This document shows positions 13,318 through 24,600 of a DNA stretch of 64,000 bases, one piece after another (position 1 is the first letter of the stretch; the number at the start of each line of letters is the position of its first letter). The DNA is taken from contig OY987231.1 in the NCBI GenBank assembly GCA_963920705.1, positions 18,825,024 to 18,889,023 of the forward strand, given 5' to 3'. The translations under genes and the position numbers were made by a program. The notes below the pieces were generated by a model that ran no database searches, had not been told where the DNA came from, and worked only from the letters and a program-made list of their open reading frames with translations. The DNA is from Odiellus spinosus. Taxonomy: Eukaryota > Arthropoda > Arachnida > Opiliones > Phalangiidae.

Positions 13318-15003
13318 CTATTCTAATTCTATTATTTCAGTCGGGGGAACGTCGTAAGGAATTTTCCGAGCTTTTTTACTACTTCTCGGTGTAGTCGTTA
13401 ATAAATGACACGGGGCACTTTGATTAATCGGACTTTCGTATTCCATTTCTTTCGTCTGAGCTTTTTCCTGTTAGAAAATTTAATTGCTTAATTTTCAAAT
13501 TAAACAAAATAATTATGAAAAACTTACGAGCAAATCCAGATCTACGGAATGAGTTTGAATATAATGCGCTTCCGATTTGGGAACATTTTTAAAATCCATT
13601 AAGGAAGCGAAACCCTTTTCTTTAATCGTTTCGTAAAACGGAGCTAACCACGAAACGCATTCTGATATTTCTGTCCATTTAAAACCGGAAGCCGCTAAAG
13701 CTTTTTGATGATTTGTTACGTGAACTAAAGCCGATGCGGCCAAAACACCGTATGGAAATTGAAGGGAATTAATGTCTAATGTTGCTAAATCCAAAACCTA
13801 AGTAGTAAAGAAATTGATATAAATTTAATTTGTCGTAACGTAAGAAACGTTTTGAGGATTTTTACTTCAGAAACCCTGATGAAGATTTCGGGAGAATAAT
13901 CTGGGAAAATAAAATCATCTTGCGTTTCCCCATTCCTGATGGGATTACACGTTAATTGCATATAAACATTTAACCAGCTGTTCATCGTCATAGGAGTTAA
14001 ATCCCAATTTAAAATCTAAAGAAAACAAAATTGTTAAATTTCTGCTTCTTGAAATGTTACGATTGAATTTCATTACCTTAAGAATTACTAGTTCTTTTTC
14101 AATGATTTCATTTTCAGTACAAGCTCCGTCTGTTACGAAAGCGAATTCGGCTAACTTAGGTGGATAAATTTCCTGCAAGAAATTAGAAAATTTAGAATCG
14201 GATAACAACAAGTGGGCTCTGAAAGATAATTTAAAACTGACTTCGATTTTTGCAGCTACGAATAAACAAGTAATCCCGAGTAATTGCAACTGTTGCTTAG
14301 GCACGTCTGTCTGGGTAGCTAAGTACCTATCGATGAAGTCTTGGGATAGGTAAAAAGTGGCTCTGTGGAGGGCGTAGACTTCGCAGACTTCCATGAGCCA
14401 GTCTAACAAGATTGAGCGCATTTTGGCGTGCAAGTTTGGATGCCTCAAGAGGCACTCGTGGTTTCTGAGATACGTTGATTCTTTTTCTACCATTAGTTTC
14501 CAAACATCATCGGGATTAGCCCAACTAAATATAGGTAAAGGGGAGCCCCTGTTTTGGCCTTCGGGAGTGGGTAGCATAGATGGAATTCTGAATCTGCAAA
14601 TGTGAATGCTCCCATTGGGGTAACGATCCACCATGGATGATGGCGTTAAAGGAACTGGTGGTGCTCCTGGGCTAGAAGCGATATCGACTGTAGAAGCTAA
14701 ACTATCTTCGGATGGGCAAGGGTCTGATGGAAGACTAGAACCTTCACTCGTTGGTGAGAAGGGCATCTAATAAATAGATTTACCAACTTTTAGACCAAAA
14801 CAACCCAAGAAGGGCAATGGGGTAATACTGTAAAAAATATTTACCTCAAATTCATTGTCCGCTTTTCTTTTTCTTCTTAAAATGGATGGTTGTACTCTTA
14901 CATCTGTTGAAATTACGGTACCGGTTGATGATTCTCTTTCCCTCCATTTGGATTTTGTGGTTCTTAAAGGCAAAACTCTCATTGTTTCTATCGGTAATTC
15001 CAT
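13318..15003 (-). CDS. CycE: G1/S cyclin E
   Basis: Cyclin E activates Cdk2 for S-phase entry in the nucleus. Minus-strand exons 15003-14845, 14766-14242, 14172-14077, 14015-13866, 13797-13528, 13467-13318 give 449 aa; all junctions are phase 0. The cyclin box carries [16 protein letters not shown] (from residue 169) and the [19 protein letters not shown] cyclin E signature just before it; a second cyclin fold follows in exons 3-5. A basic N terminus (SILRRKRKA) can serve nuclear import. The C terminus has [13 protein letters not shown] (421-433), with T426-P-x-x-S430 matching the Fbw7/Ago phosphodegron spacing of vertebrate cyclin E. Exon 2 also begins with ATG in frame, so an alternative first exon could give a 396-residue form. 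A non-coding first exon with donor near 15309 is likely. E2F sites lie upstream. Confidence 0.96.
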
Positions 15004-15308
15004 TTTTTTTTCACCACCCCCAAAATTTTCTTCTTTATCTATAGTCTACTGATTACCCTCAAATCTTGCCTTATGGGACTAATTTACAACACGTGCATCC
15101 CAAATTTATTATTGAATTAAAATAATTGAATTTTCATAATAATTTTAACAACATTCCAACAGGGTAAGGCCCCACGAATATTAGAGCTATCCTTTCTTAG
15201 AAATTCTTAGGACCCTTTTTCCGAGTAACATTTTAGAGAGTTTAAAATGAAATTGAGATTTTTTTCCAATTTAATCTTTAACTTTTATTTACATACGCGA
15301 TAACTTAC

Positions 15309-15600
15309 CTCTTAGTGGACATATCTTTGGAGCTTGACCCGATAAATAAAGTATAATATCAACCGGGTGTAAAGTCCGCCTAAAAAATGGACAATAAATT
15401 TTTGGCGCAATTTGGTAGACCCACAGGGGGACAAACTCCAGGATGCGCGCCTTTCTCCAGTATCTCCACACTTTCTCTCCTCCCAAATCCCAAAGAGAAC
15501 GGCTGATGAATCCGCGGTATCCCAGGGAGATTTTTGCGGGAAAATATTGCGCGAAAATCGGTCTATGGAAAAACGCGCGAAAACAATCTGAATCAGCTGT
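15309..15600 (-). promoter_or_regulatory. Cyclin E promoter/5' exon region with four E2F sites
   Basis: Exact TTTSSCGC-type sites occur at 15401-15408 (TTTGGCGC), 15536-15543 (GCGGGAAA), 15549-15556 (GCGCGAAA) and 15575-15582 (GCGCGAAA). Cyclin E is a classic E2F target. A strong minus-strand donor (AAGAG/GTAAGT, near 15309) with no good coding frame linking to exon 1 suggests a 5' untranslated exon. Confidence 0.65.
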
Positions 15601-16038
15601 TTGAGTTTCGCGACATCTAGCGCAACTACTTTATTTTAACACACTTGTGACTCGGTCCAATCAGAACACGAGGTTTCATACACATCGCCGTTTCCAACCA
15701 ATAGTGCTTCGATTGGGGGATCATCATTATCTAAAAATAAGTCTAGAATAATTTAGGCTTAAAAGGGAAAACTAAATAATGTCCGGTCTTTTTATCATCT
15801 GGAAATTTTGTGGAATTTTACGACTTTTGAACTTAAACAAAGTTTGATAAGCAGTGTATAAAATCGATGGTTTTCGGGATGTAGTAACTGTATAGATTAC
15901 GATGAACTTTCGTTTGTTTGTGATTGTATACTAAATTTTTGTTGCACTGTAGTTTTTAGCTTTTTTTTTTTTTATATTGTGAGTATTCGTTAGCCTAAGG
16001 CTAAGTCGCGCCTAAAGGAAGGCTGAAGGAGGAAATCC
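15601..16038. promoter_or_regulatory. Divergent intergenic promoter region, cyclin E / GORAB
   Basis: Upstream of both divergent genes. It contains CCAAT in both orientations (CCAATCAGAA near 15657, CCAATAGTG near 15699) and a poly-T tract near 15960. No coding sequence is seen. A shared bidirectional promoter is an inference from spacing. Confidence 0.5.
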
Positions 16039-17557
16039 ATGGTTAATTTGGGAATGGCTTCAAGAACATGGGCTGGATTCTCCGAAGAAGAACTCAAGTT
16101 ACTTAGAAATGATTTAAGTATAGAAAGTAATCTTAAAACGTCCAAAAACGAAGACAATAAGGGGGAAGATGTTACTAAACAAATTAAAAGTTTTCCAAAA
16201 GCTGGTGAGTACTATTATACCTTGAATTCATTTGTTTAGGGTTACAAATTTTGATAGCAATCAATGGCTTATACCTTAGGGAAACGAGGAAAATCACAAT
16301 TCGGTAAGAAACATAAGTCTTCGAATAGCTTAGATATTCAACCGTCGGAAGAAGAATCTTTAACAAAGTTGTCACTCGTATCGAGCAAAGTATCTACTCT
16401 GGAAAGAAGCAATTCTACTGGAAGTGCAGTGATTAAAGTTGACTCTAAATCTCTAACTTACGAAATCATGCCTCTAGAAGAAATTAATTTGTCAAAGAAA
16501 GACCCTCAAAATGATAATCTCACTCCAATACCAACAATAATTGAAAATAATAATGTCCAGATCAAAACAGAAAATGGTGTCAGTTTGACCCCCGCTAAAG
16601 TCTCCCAAGTCACTCCAATTAGGTAATTTGGTCATATTTTAAAATAATAAAGAATGATTAAGTTTTAAAAGTTGGTTAATTACAGCGACTTAAAAACATT
16701 CGAGCAACGTCAAAAACGTTTAGAAGCTGAAAATGCTAAAAGGCGCGAACTACTTTTAAAAGCTATTGATGACAGAAAGAAAAGAACTGAAGAAGAAGGG
16801 AAAAAGATAATAAAAGTGCAAGCCGAACTCGGAAAGTTGGACAGTATGCTCAGTAATGATGTCGGAATATTGCGAAAAGAGATAGAGGCTGCAAGCTTGG
16901 AGTTTTACGAAGCCCAGTAAGTGCGGATATATTATAGTCTGGTTAGATTTAGATTTATAATCTCATTACGTGATAGAAAACGTTATGACAAAGCCGAAAA
17001 AGAATTTGTGGAGTCCAAGTTACAGCTATTCCAAAAAATGGAACGTAAAGAACGTTTAACGGAACATCTATGCACAATAATAGAACAAAACGAAGCTAGA
17101 AAGGCTCGGAGATTAGGAGAATTAATGCATGATTTAGATTTAGGTGAACTTTACGAAGAATGCAAGGCCAATGGAATGTCCATGGTAAATTTTATTCGTA
17201 ATTCAGGGTTCGTACACAACCTGGAGAATTCAGGGAATTTAAAAATTAGCTTAAAAAAGGTCAGGGAATTTAAAAATTAGCTTAAAAAAGGTCAGGGAAT
17301 TTAAAAATTAGCTTAAAAAAGGTCAGGGAATTTAAAAATTAGCTTAAAAAAAGTCAGGGAATTTAAAAATTAGCTTAAAAAAGGTCAGGGAATTTAAAAA
17401 TTAGCTTAAATAAGGTCAGGGAATTTAAAAATTAGCTTAAAAAAGGTCAGGGAATTTAAAAATTAGCTTAAAAAAGGTCAGGGAATTTAAAAATTAGCTT
17501 AAAAAAGGTCAGGGAATTTAAAAATTAGCTTTAAAAAGGTCAGGGAATTTAAAAATT

Positions 17558-17596
<39 letters not shown>

Positions 17597-18046
17597 TCAG
17601 GAAAATAAAACATTTTGGTACAAGTGAAAGAAATGGTTATGATTATAAATTTAAAATGATTCTTTTGAGCTGAAAATATTCAGTCGACCCTGATTTGATA
17701 GTTTTTCAAAACCCTTAGAGAAAAGTGTGTAAAACCAACTGATCGCGAATTCATCATGGAAATTATATAGAAATGATCCGGGAAAACCTGGAAAAATTAG
17801 AAAATTGAAAATTTTGTACGAACCCTGTAATTTAAAAATTAGTAAATTACTTAATAATAATTTTTAAATCTCTAGGTTTTGCCGCAACTATGTGCCTTAA
17901 ATAACGTAACTTATAACACCAATTGCAACACTTTAAAATCACCACACACTCCGTCGGATATTATATCTATAATGCCTCAAGATAAGAATAGCGAAAATAG
18001 TAAAAAATTAACTCAAGAACAATTGCCACCTCCCGACGAAGTTTAA
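16039..18046 (+). CDS. GORAB: RAB6-interacting golgin (GORAB)
   Basis: Golgi coiled-coil protein that in known family members binds Rab6 and acts in COPI trafficking; Drosophila Gorab also acts at centrioles. Exons 16039-16204, 16280-16622, 16686-16916, 16977-17184, 17876-18046 give 372 aa. Family hallmarks: N-terminal WAGFSEEEL (residues 11-19); then a low-complexity linker; then a long coiled coil beginning [20 protein letters not shown] and containing [20 protein letters not shown] and [20 protein letters not shown], aligning with the most conserved GORAB block. The exon 2 acceptor was chosen at 16279/16280 because only that site keeps frame (KAG/GKRGKS). The last intron holds a CAGGG element with a 31-bp tandem array. 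AATAAA at 18388-18393. Confidence 0.93.
17204..17827. mobile_element. CAGGGTTCGTACA element with internal tandem array, in GORAB intron 4
   Basis: Left end CAGGGTTCGTACACAA and right end TTTTGTACGAACCCTG form inverted repeats; TAATT flanks both sides. The interior has about 11 copies of a 31-bp unit (GGTCAGGGAATTTAAAAA then TTAGCTTAAAAAA) from 17231 to 17565, then a long A run. Related to 52576-52956. Confidence 0.8.
17231..17565. repeat. 31-bp tandem repeat, about 11 units
   Basis: Successive CAGGGAATTT motifs are spaced 31 bp with few substitutions, inside the element above. The near identity of units implies recent expansion. Confidence 0.9.
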
Positions 18047-18726
18047 ATTGTTTTACGATAAAGTGCCTTGACTCAAAATTCTACGCAATATATTATTTTA
18101 GTTATTTCTCTTTTGGTTTTCAGCTCTCTGCTATATTTATAATATATATATTGTGTAGGAGAAAAAGGCCTTTGTTAAAATATATTCGATATTTTTATTT
18201 TTAAAAAACGAAAATATGTTATTTCTTGAACATAGTTTTAAACTAGTTAATTTTTTTTTATTTGGTTGTTTGTTATACATATATAAGAAGGAAAAAATTC
18301 TGTTTTTTATGTCAAATGAACTAATGTGCAATTTTAATATTTTATGGCTGACAAAAAGCTACTTCATAACGAGACTATAGTTACTATAATAAATTTTTTA
18401 TAAAAAATTCATATACAATATAATTTCATTGGATATTAAAACGAAATTCTGGGAGAAAAACCAATTTCGTTATAGCTGCTAGGCCTTGGCGTTGGTGACA
18501 GCGAAATATTTGGTCAATATTCTCATCCAAGAAAGGATAGAAGCATCACTGGGAATTCAATTCGGCTGAAAAAAATAATTATAAAACATTTTTTGGTTAG
18601 AAAAGGTCGCTGGTTATATGGAAATCTAAGGTAACCAAAATTTATCTGATGAAACTAGGCCTATAACATGTTTATAAGCTAACTTCTAAGATAGTTATAA
18701 ACTTTTGATAATAATAGCGCATCATA
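18047..18726. other. GORAB 3' UTR and intergenic
   Basis: AT-rich sequence following the GORAB stop. It has a polyadenylation signal candidate at 18388 and no further gene. Confidence 0.5.
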
Positions 18727-18730
18727 TTAA

Positions 18731-19163
18731 AGGGAGAATGCAACCTAATAATAAATTATTTTTTATCGATTCCTAATCATTTAAATAGGCCTAATTCACC
18801 AATAAAAAGTTTACAAAACCAATATTAAACTAGAAATAAATTTAAAACTTACCCGGAAAATAGGCTTAGCGGGATTCATGAAGATCCTGAATTGCCTCCG
18901 TATAAGGGGTTTAGCGACCAATGAGCAAAGACCCGTCCGCGCGAGATCTTCACGAGAGTTACAATCGCGTTAGATTGGTTGCCCGACCTTATACGCTAGG
19001 AAATCAGGATCTCCATGAATCCCGCTAAGCCTATTTTCCGGGTAAGTTTTAAATTTATTTCTAGTTTAATATTTGTTCGTAAATTTTTTCACAAGTGGAT
19101 TAGGCCTAGTTGAACGATTAGGAATCGATAAAAAAAATCTTGTTGTTAGGCTCCATTCTCCCT
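18731..19163. mobile_element. 433-bp palindromic TTAA element (AGGGAGAATGCAACC family), copy a
   Basis: Starts AGGGAGAATGCAACCTAA after TTAA (18727-18730) and ends GTTAGGCTCCATTCTCCCT before TTAT (one change from TTAA). Most of its length is self-complementary, including ATAGGCTTAGCGGGATTCAT on both sides of a less conserved centre. TTAA duplication is typical of piggyBac-type transposition. No transposase is present. Confidence 0.85.
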
Positions 19164-19600
19164 TTATATAAAGACTTGGTTTTAAACAAGGCGGCAAATT
19201 TGAATTTGATTTATACACGTGTTTTTAAATTTTCGTCATTGGATCTAAAACTGAGTAGGAAATAAAATAAAGGAATGTTAAACGGGATTAGCTGTTTGGC
19301 CAAGTATAAACCAATCGGGAATAGAAGGTGAACCAAAAAGGGGAGGGGACTTAAGAAACGGTTTCAATTTGACCTTTAGCAGGGGCATGGGATCCAGGAA
19401 CAGGTGGTATCACTCCATTGTTCGAAAAAAGTATATATATTCCAACTCGAGCGTAAGAAGTCTATTATTTTCGCTTTGGTCTTCTTTCCTGCTAGTCAAA
19501 ATTAACGTTCCTGCTTATATTCACGGTAAATTGATTTTAATTCTCGGTCGTTAATTGTAGATCTGTAAAGTTCTCGGTCAACTATTATAATTCTCGTAAA
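19164..19600. promoter_or_regulatory. Upstream region of the CX5C-repeat gene
   Basis: About 440 bp between a TTAA element and the start codon. TATATATA lies near 19433, and three related short motifs (TTCTCGGTCGTTAATT, TTCTCGGTCAACTA, TTCTCGTAA) sit just upstream of the ATG. The promoter is inferred only. Confidence 0.3.
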
Positions 19601-20764
19601 ATGATGGAATTTTCGCTCTTTCCACTATTATTATTCTTAAACTTTAATAAAATCGTGAATACGGCGCCATTAGTAGACGGAAATGATGGGAACAGAGCGT
19701 TATTGCCTAGTTCAAACAAGGACATGATTGTTGGTATTCCAATATGGATGACGTTGCCTCTCAGTCAGTTTTTCTTGGCTTACGCCGTTGTCGCCTTGAA
19801 ACTGGGAATTGTTTCGCGCGCATTTGATCTCGCGAGGGACTACAGTGACCGACAAGCTAAAGAAAAGAAAATGGCCAAAGAGATCTTGGAACAAATTGAA
19901 AAGGAGGAACGGGAAGAAGCCAAACGGTTACGCGATCTTCGCGGCAAGTTTTCGGGCCCATTCGTGCCACCTAATTGGAGTCCCGAATCCTGGTTTAAAT
20001 GGTATTCGCAGGCCTTGAACGAAAACAATCAGCAACAACCTTACGGTTACCTGCCCGATGGAGTCGAGCATTTGATGCAAACTCAGCCAGATGAAGACGA
20101 AGGCAAAAAGAAAGGAAAACGGAACCGCCCTAGAACGAGAATTCCTCAAAGAAAGATCGGCTCGCAGTCAGTACCAAAAGAGTCAGTACCCAAAAGAGGT
20201 TTAGTCTGCCGGTGGTTTGGAATATGCAAGAAGTTGACGTTGGACGAAAAGATTCGACTTCGGCTCATAGAAGGGATGAAATCTGAACACCCCAGAGCCA
20301 CAACGATTCAAAGAAGAGTAAGTTTGCAGTCACTACCAGAATTTGCATCCGGATTACTCTGTCGGCCGTTGGGAATGTGCAGAACGAATACGAAGGAAAA
20401 CAATCAGCTTCGAACCAAGGAAGGAAACCATTTGAAGAAATCCAAACGTCCCAAAACGAGAAAGATTCAAAAAAGAGTAGGTTTGGACTCCGTACCGGAA
20501 GTTCCAAAGGGTTTGGTCTGTCGCTGGATTGGGATATGCAAAAAGAAAGCGAAACACGTAAGTATTTTTTTATAGTTACATTAATTTAAGAGAAATTGCC
20601 AGGTACTACTTTATCCCTTAAGTTCAATACCGCGTATCCATGAGCCTTAGTTTTACCCCAATCTGCAATTCCTCTTAATTATAGCCCTACTAATAAGGCT
20701 GCTTAATAATGTTTTGTTAATCACTGTTCTAAATACTAACGTGTCTTTACATTTCTAGCTCTGA
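19601..20764 (+). CDS. Unrecognised secreted/membrane protein with three CX5C repeats
   Basis: I do not recognise this 320-aa protein. Exons 19601-20557 and 20759-20764; the second exon adds only Leu and a stop (phase 0, donor GTAAGT, acceptor TTTCTAG). Visible: a signal-peptide-like start (1-22, MMEFSLFPLLLFLNF); a hydrophobic segment about 46-71 that could span a membrane; a charged, probably helical stretch 82-115; an aromatic PPNWSPESWFKWYSQ motif (123-137); and a strongly basic C-terminal half. That half repeats three times with spacing 51-53 residues: I-Q-R/K-R/K-V/I-x-x-x-S-V/L-P, then GLVCRWFGICKK (200-211), GLLCRPLGMCRT (251-262), GLVCRWIGICKK (304-315). The six cysteines are the only ones and all fall in CX5C pairs. 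Dibasic residues near the pairs allow a peptide-precursor reading, but the hydrophobic segment argues for a membrane protein. Confidence 0.75.
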
Positions 20765-21679
20765 TTGTATCTACCTGAAAAGGTGAAAAGGATTTGACAA
20801 AGCGCAAGACTGCGTGATTACAGAGGACCTCGATGAAAAGAGCATATTTCTGCCTAGTACACTAGTTCCAATCCAATACCAACGAAGATCGAGGGACAAG
20901 TTAGCGAGTGACGAGTTAGGAAATAACTTAGTTAATAAGATTGAGAATTTAAAGTTGTATTTTCACGTTTAACAACTAAATTAGTTAGTTTAAAAACTAA
21001 TGCGAATTATATTAATAGCTTTACATATTGTGTAGTAAATATATTTGAAATTAAAACGAGTTACATTTATACACACGAGAAAATTTATTTACATTAAATT
21101 GGTTTTTTAGCATATACACATTAAAAGTTCCAAGTTTTTAAGGGTAAACCAATATTCTTTAGGATAATTTTTAAATTTCGAAATACTATCACAGCATCCG
21201 CCCATTTTGAAATATTTTAATTATCCTCAATTACTAATGGAAGACATTTTTTCCAACACGCCTTAATTTTGAAACTTTAAAATTTAACATTTATAAAACA
21301 CTCAGAATTAAAATTAACACTCCTGACACGCAAAACTTTAAAACAGTGCAATCTTACTCATTTAGGTCTAGTTACAAACAAAAGTCTAAATTCAAACAAC
21401 AGGATCGGCTATTCTAGTTTCAATATTATTTTCTTTGAGCTTTGGCTTGGGTTGGGTTAAAGTTAGGACTAAATAAAATATACAAGTTTCCATTTTGAAT
21501 TTCATGGAACATTCAATTCGAAGAAGAGTATTAAAAAATTTAGTTTTGTTTTTTAAAAAACCGCATTACACTTTAAATATATTCAGTAAATATTACCGAA
21601 AGATTCGTTTATTTTATATTAATTAATCTTTCGAGCAATGTGCCAAATAGGATATTTATATAAGTGTCTGGCCCTTGTT
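20765..21679. other. Convergent 3' region between CX5C-repeat gene and desaturase B
   Basis: No gene is seen. Minus-strand AATAAA (plus TTTATT at 21608-21613) lies about 70 nt beyond the desaturase B stop. Plus-strand AATAAA at 21472-21477 is a candidate for the upstream gene. Confidence 0.55.
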
Positions 21680-24600
21680 TTAATGAGAGTGTTCGTGTCC
21701 ATCTTTCTCACCAGTTCTTTCCATCCGCTGACGCACGTGATCCAAAGACACGGTTTTGCGGTCATAGGCCCAGCCTATAGCAGCCATGGCGTCAATGAAC
21801 ATAGTAGTCGGATTCAGAGTCCATCCTAATTCGCTGGTGGCGTAATCCCAAGGGAAAGTATGGTGGTAATTATGGAAGCCTTCGCCTAAAGCTCCCAAGG
21901 CCACGAACCGATTTTGACGTGCCGTTAAGTATTTATCATATGGTTTATTACCCCACATGTGGGCCGCGCTGTTGACCAACCACGTCATGTTGAGCGTGAA
22001 CGAATACCTAAGCATGCTGCAGACGAAAAAGCTATTCCAGAAGGTTTCACCCCAAAGGTAATACGGTATCATGGTTGGTAGAAGGAAACCCACTACGATA
22101 GTCAAGGGATAATAATATCTGCGGAAAGAAAACAGCGTGTTAAAAATTGGAGTTTTTGTTCATGAGGAGTTTAAATAATGTTTAAACGTTCTGTAATTGA
22201 ATTCGTATCCTCTGTCATAATCTTTGTGGTATGCAAAACATTAATATGTATTTTTTTTTATGAAATTCATATTAACATAAGTCAATGTCTTAAGCACGCC
22301 TTTATGTACGATAATAATTCTGTCCATTTTTATTATAGAGTACGAATTCGTAATGTATTTTATGACTAATATTTGTAGTAGACTAAAATCTGCTATGCTA
22401 ATGATTCGAATAATATTATAATAAAGCCTATACTCAGGAATGTTTAGTTGAAATACCGGTTCTTATATCACGGGGTCGGTTGAAATGGTATATATCAAGG
22501 GAAAATACTAACTTTCTTTGAAACATGACCACTGGATCGGCCCTTAAATCGCTTAAATCGATATTTGCTCCCCTCTTCACGACTTCTGGGTGTTTTTTGA
22601 CCATCAACCAACCGACGTGGGAGAAAAAAAATCCACGGTTAACGTTATAAGGGTCCGCGTCAGTTTCTGAGTACTTATGGTGAACTCTATGATCACGGCT
22701 CCAGTCATATATGTCATTCTAGAAAAACGGGAGAAGAAAGTTAAACGAACATTCCGGGATAAAACAATGTTCTAAAAAAGACCATATTTCAAAATAAGCA
22801 AAACACTTGCAAGGCTGCCACAGTACCTATAATAACTATTATTCCCAGGCCGTCCTATAAAAACCTTGAATTCGTAAATTTTGCCTATTCTAAAACTATA
22901 CATCAATTTAAATCCGTCAAGAGTCCGGCTATAGAATTCTGCCATTTTGTGTCGTCTGCTAGTTTTGTAAGTTCTTCACTAACGGTCAACGGATGTATAG
23001 TCCGGTTTTCAAAGTGTTTCCCGCGGTCGTACAGTCTAATTTTACGATAATCGGCAATATTTAGCTTAAGTTGCGTCTAATAATTACAATTTTTGTGATA
23101 GTATTCGCTGGACTATCGTGAAATGATAGAAATAAGTAAAATGAATCTGCCCGTTTTTGAGGAGGCATTGAGTCGGCGGATTAGCGAACTGTTCCCGTGA
23201 CGGGATTCCAGTCCTATGAAGTTTTGGAACGCTACCTATATCCCTCTATAGTCCTATTTGGTGAGTCATTTTAAGTTAAACATTTTACGTGCCATATTAT
23301 CAATTTCAATTGATTGAAATACTCGGAAAGTAGGCTTAACAAGCAACCGTAGAGATCGTATGATTTGATAGCTCGTCGTTATCTTTACATGTTAGTTTTG
23401 TTTAGGGCCAACTTCAAGAAATTCGTGGCCCTTTTCCTCCAATTTTGGGGCCCCTGTTAAATTTTCCAGATAGACTTCAAGCTACTTTGCCCATAGCTCT
23501 TGAATATAGTGCTGGGTTAAGGTAAATTAACGGTTCATTTGTTTTGAAATATATTTTTCCTTTTGTATCCATGCCTATAAATTCCCCAAAAATATGTTTC
23601 GTTGTGTGATTAATTTTACACGGTTCAACCCTTAAACAAATGTTAAGTACAAACACAAAGCGTGTTTAGAAAGCGTTTAAATTTAATCTTAGTCCTTGAG
23701 CCCGATTCGGGCGTGAACCACGGTTAATTTTTTAACTCAACATGGCAATTTCTTTAAAATATGGTTGTATTTTTAGACGGTAGCGTATATTTACTTGACA
23801 TGATATGAGATTAAAAAGGGCTAGAAGTATTCTTAAAGGCAACGTGGCCTTGTATGTACGATGAGACCATAGTCTATGCGCTCCCGCGGTTATACCTAGA
23901 CCGCTGCAAATGCTTAAAATCACCACTGAAAAGAAACAAAATTGAAGTTTACGATTGTAATATTTAACGAAAAAAAGAACAAATTTGCTAGATGCTTTCT
24001 TTATGTTTTATTGTGGGATGCTAGCTATTCAGCTTAAAGATTAATTCGCCCTTGACGATGAATAGTCTGTTTTGGCTTCAGAAACCAGTTGGGTAAAAAT
24101 GAAATTTGTAGAAATGTCGAAATCGCAAATCATTTTATTAATAGGGCCTATATTTTTTTATTTTTATCCGTTTTAAAATTTTCGATTTAACTAACTTCTA
24201 CTCCGGAATTAAATAATATTTGAAACTTTGTTATACCACTTTCCACTGGGTTTATATTTATCGAAGTAGTTTCTCGACCAATCAGAGGTTAGAGTATCTC
24301 GAGGTGTTAAGTTTCTCTATATAGCGGAGCTTTTAGTGATCATGATTAACCATGATTTCATCAATTTAGTTAAAAAAATTGACGAAAAGTTCATAAATTT
24401 GCGCTAAGCCTAATTTTGGAATTGTAGAAATTTAAATTTAAGCACGAGCAAAAAGTCAAGGACAATTTATATTCTATACAAAATACGAAGTCTTTTAACG
24501 CGACCTCTGATTGGACGAAAAGTTGTAGCCAAATTCAAATATGTTTAAGATATAAAACTTCAAAATATCTTTTCTAATAAAATAAAATTATGAAAAAATT

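Noticed and set aside
16240-16279. GORAB exon 2 starting at 16240 or 16258
   Set aside because: Both acceptors break the reading frame; only 16280 keeps phase with exon 1 and the downstream coding frame.
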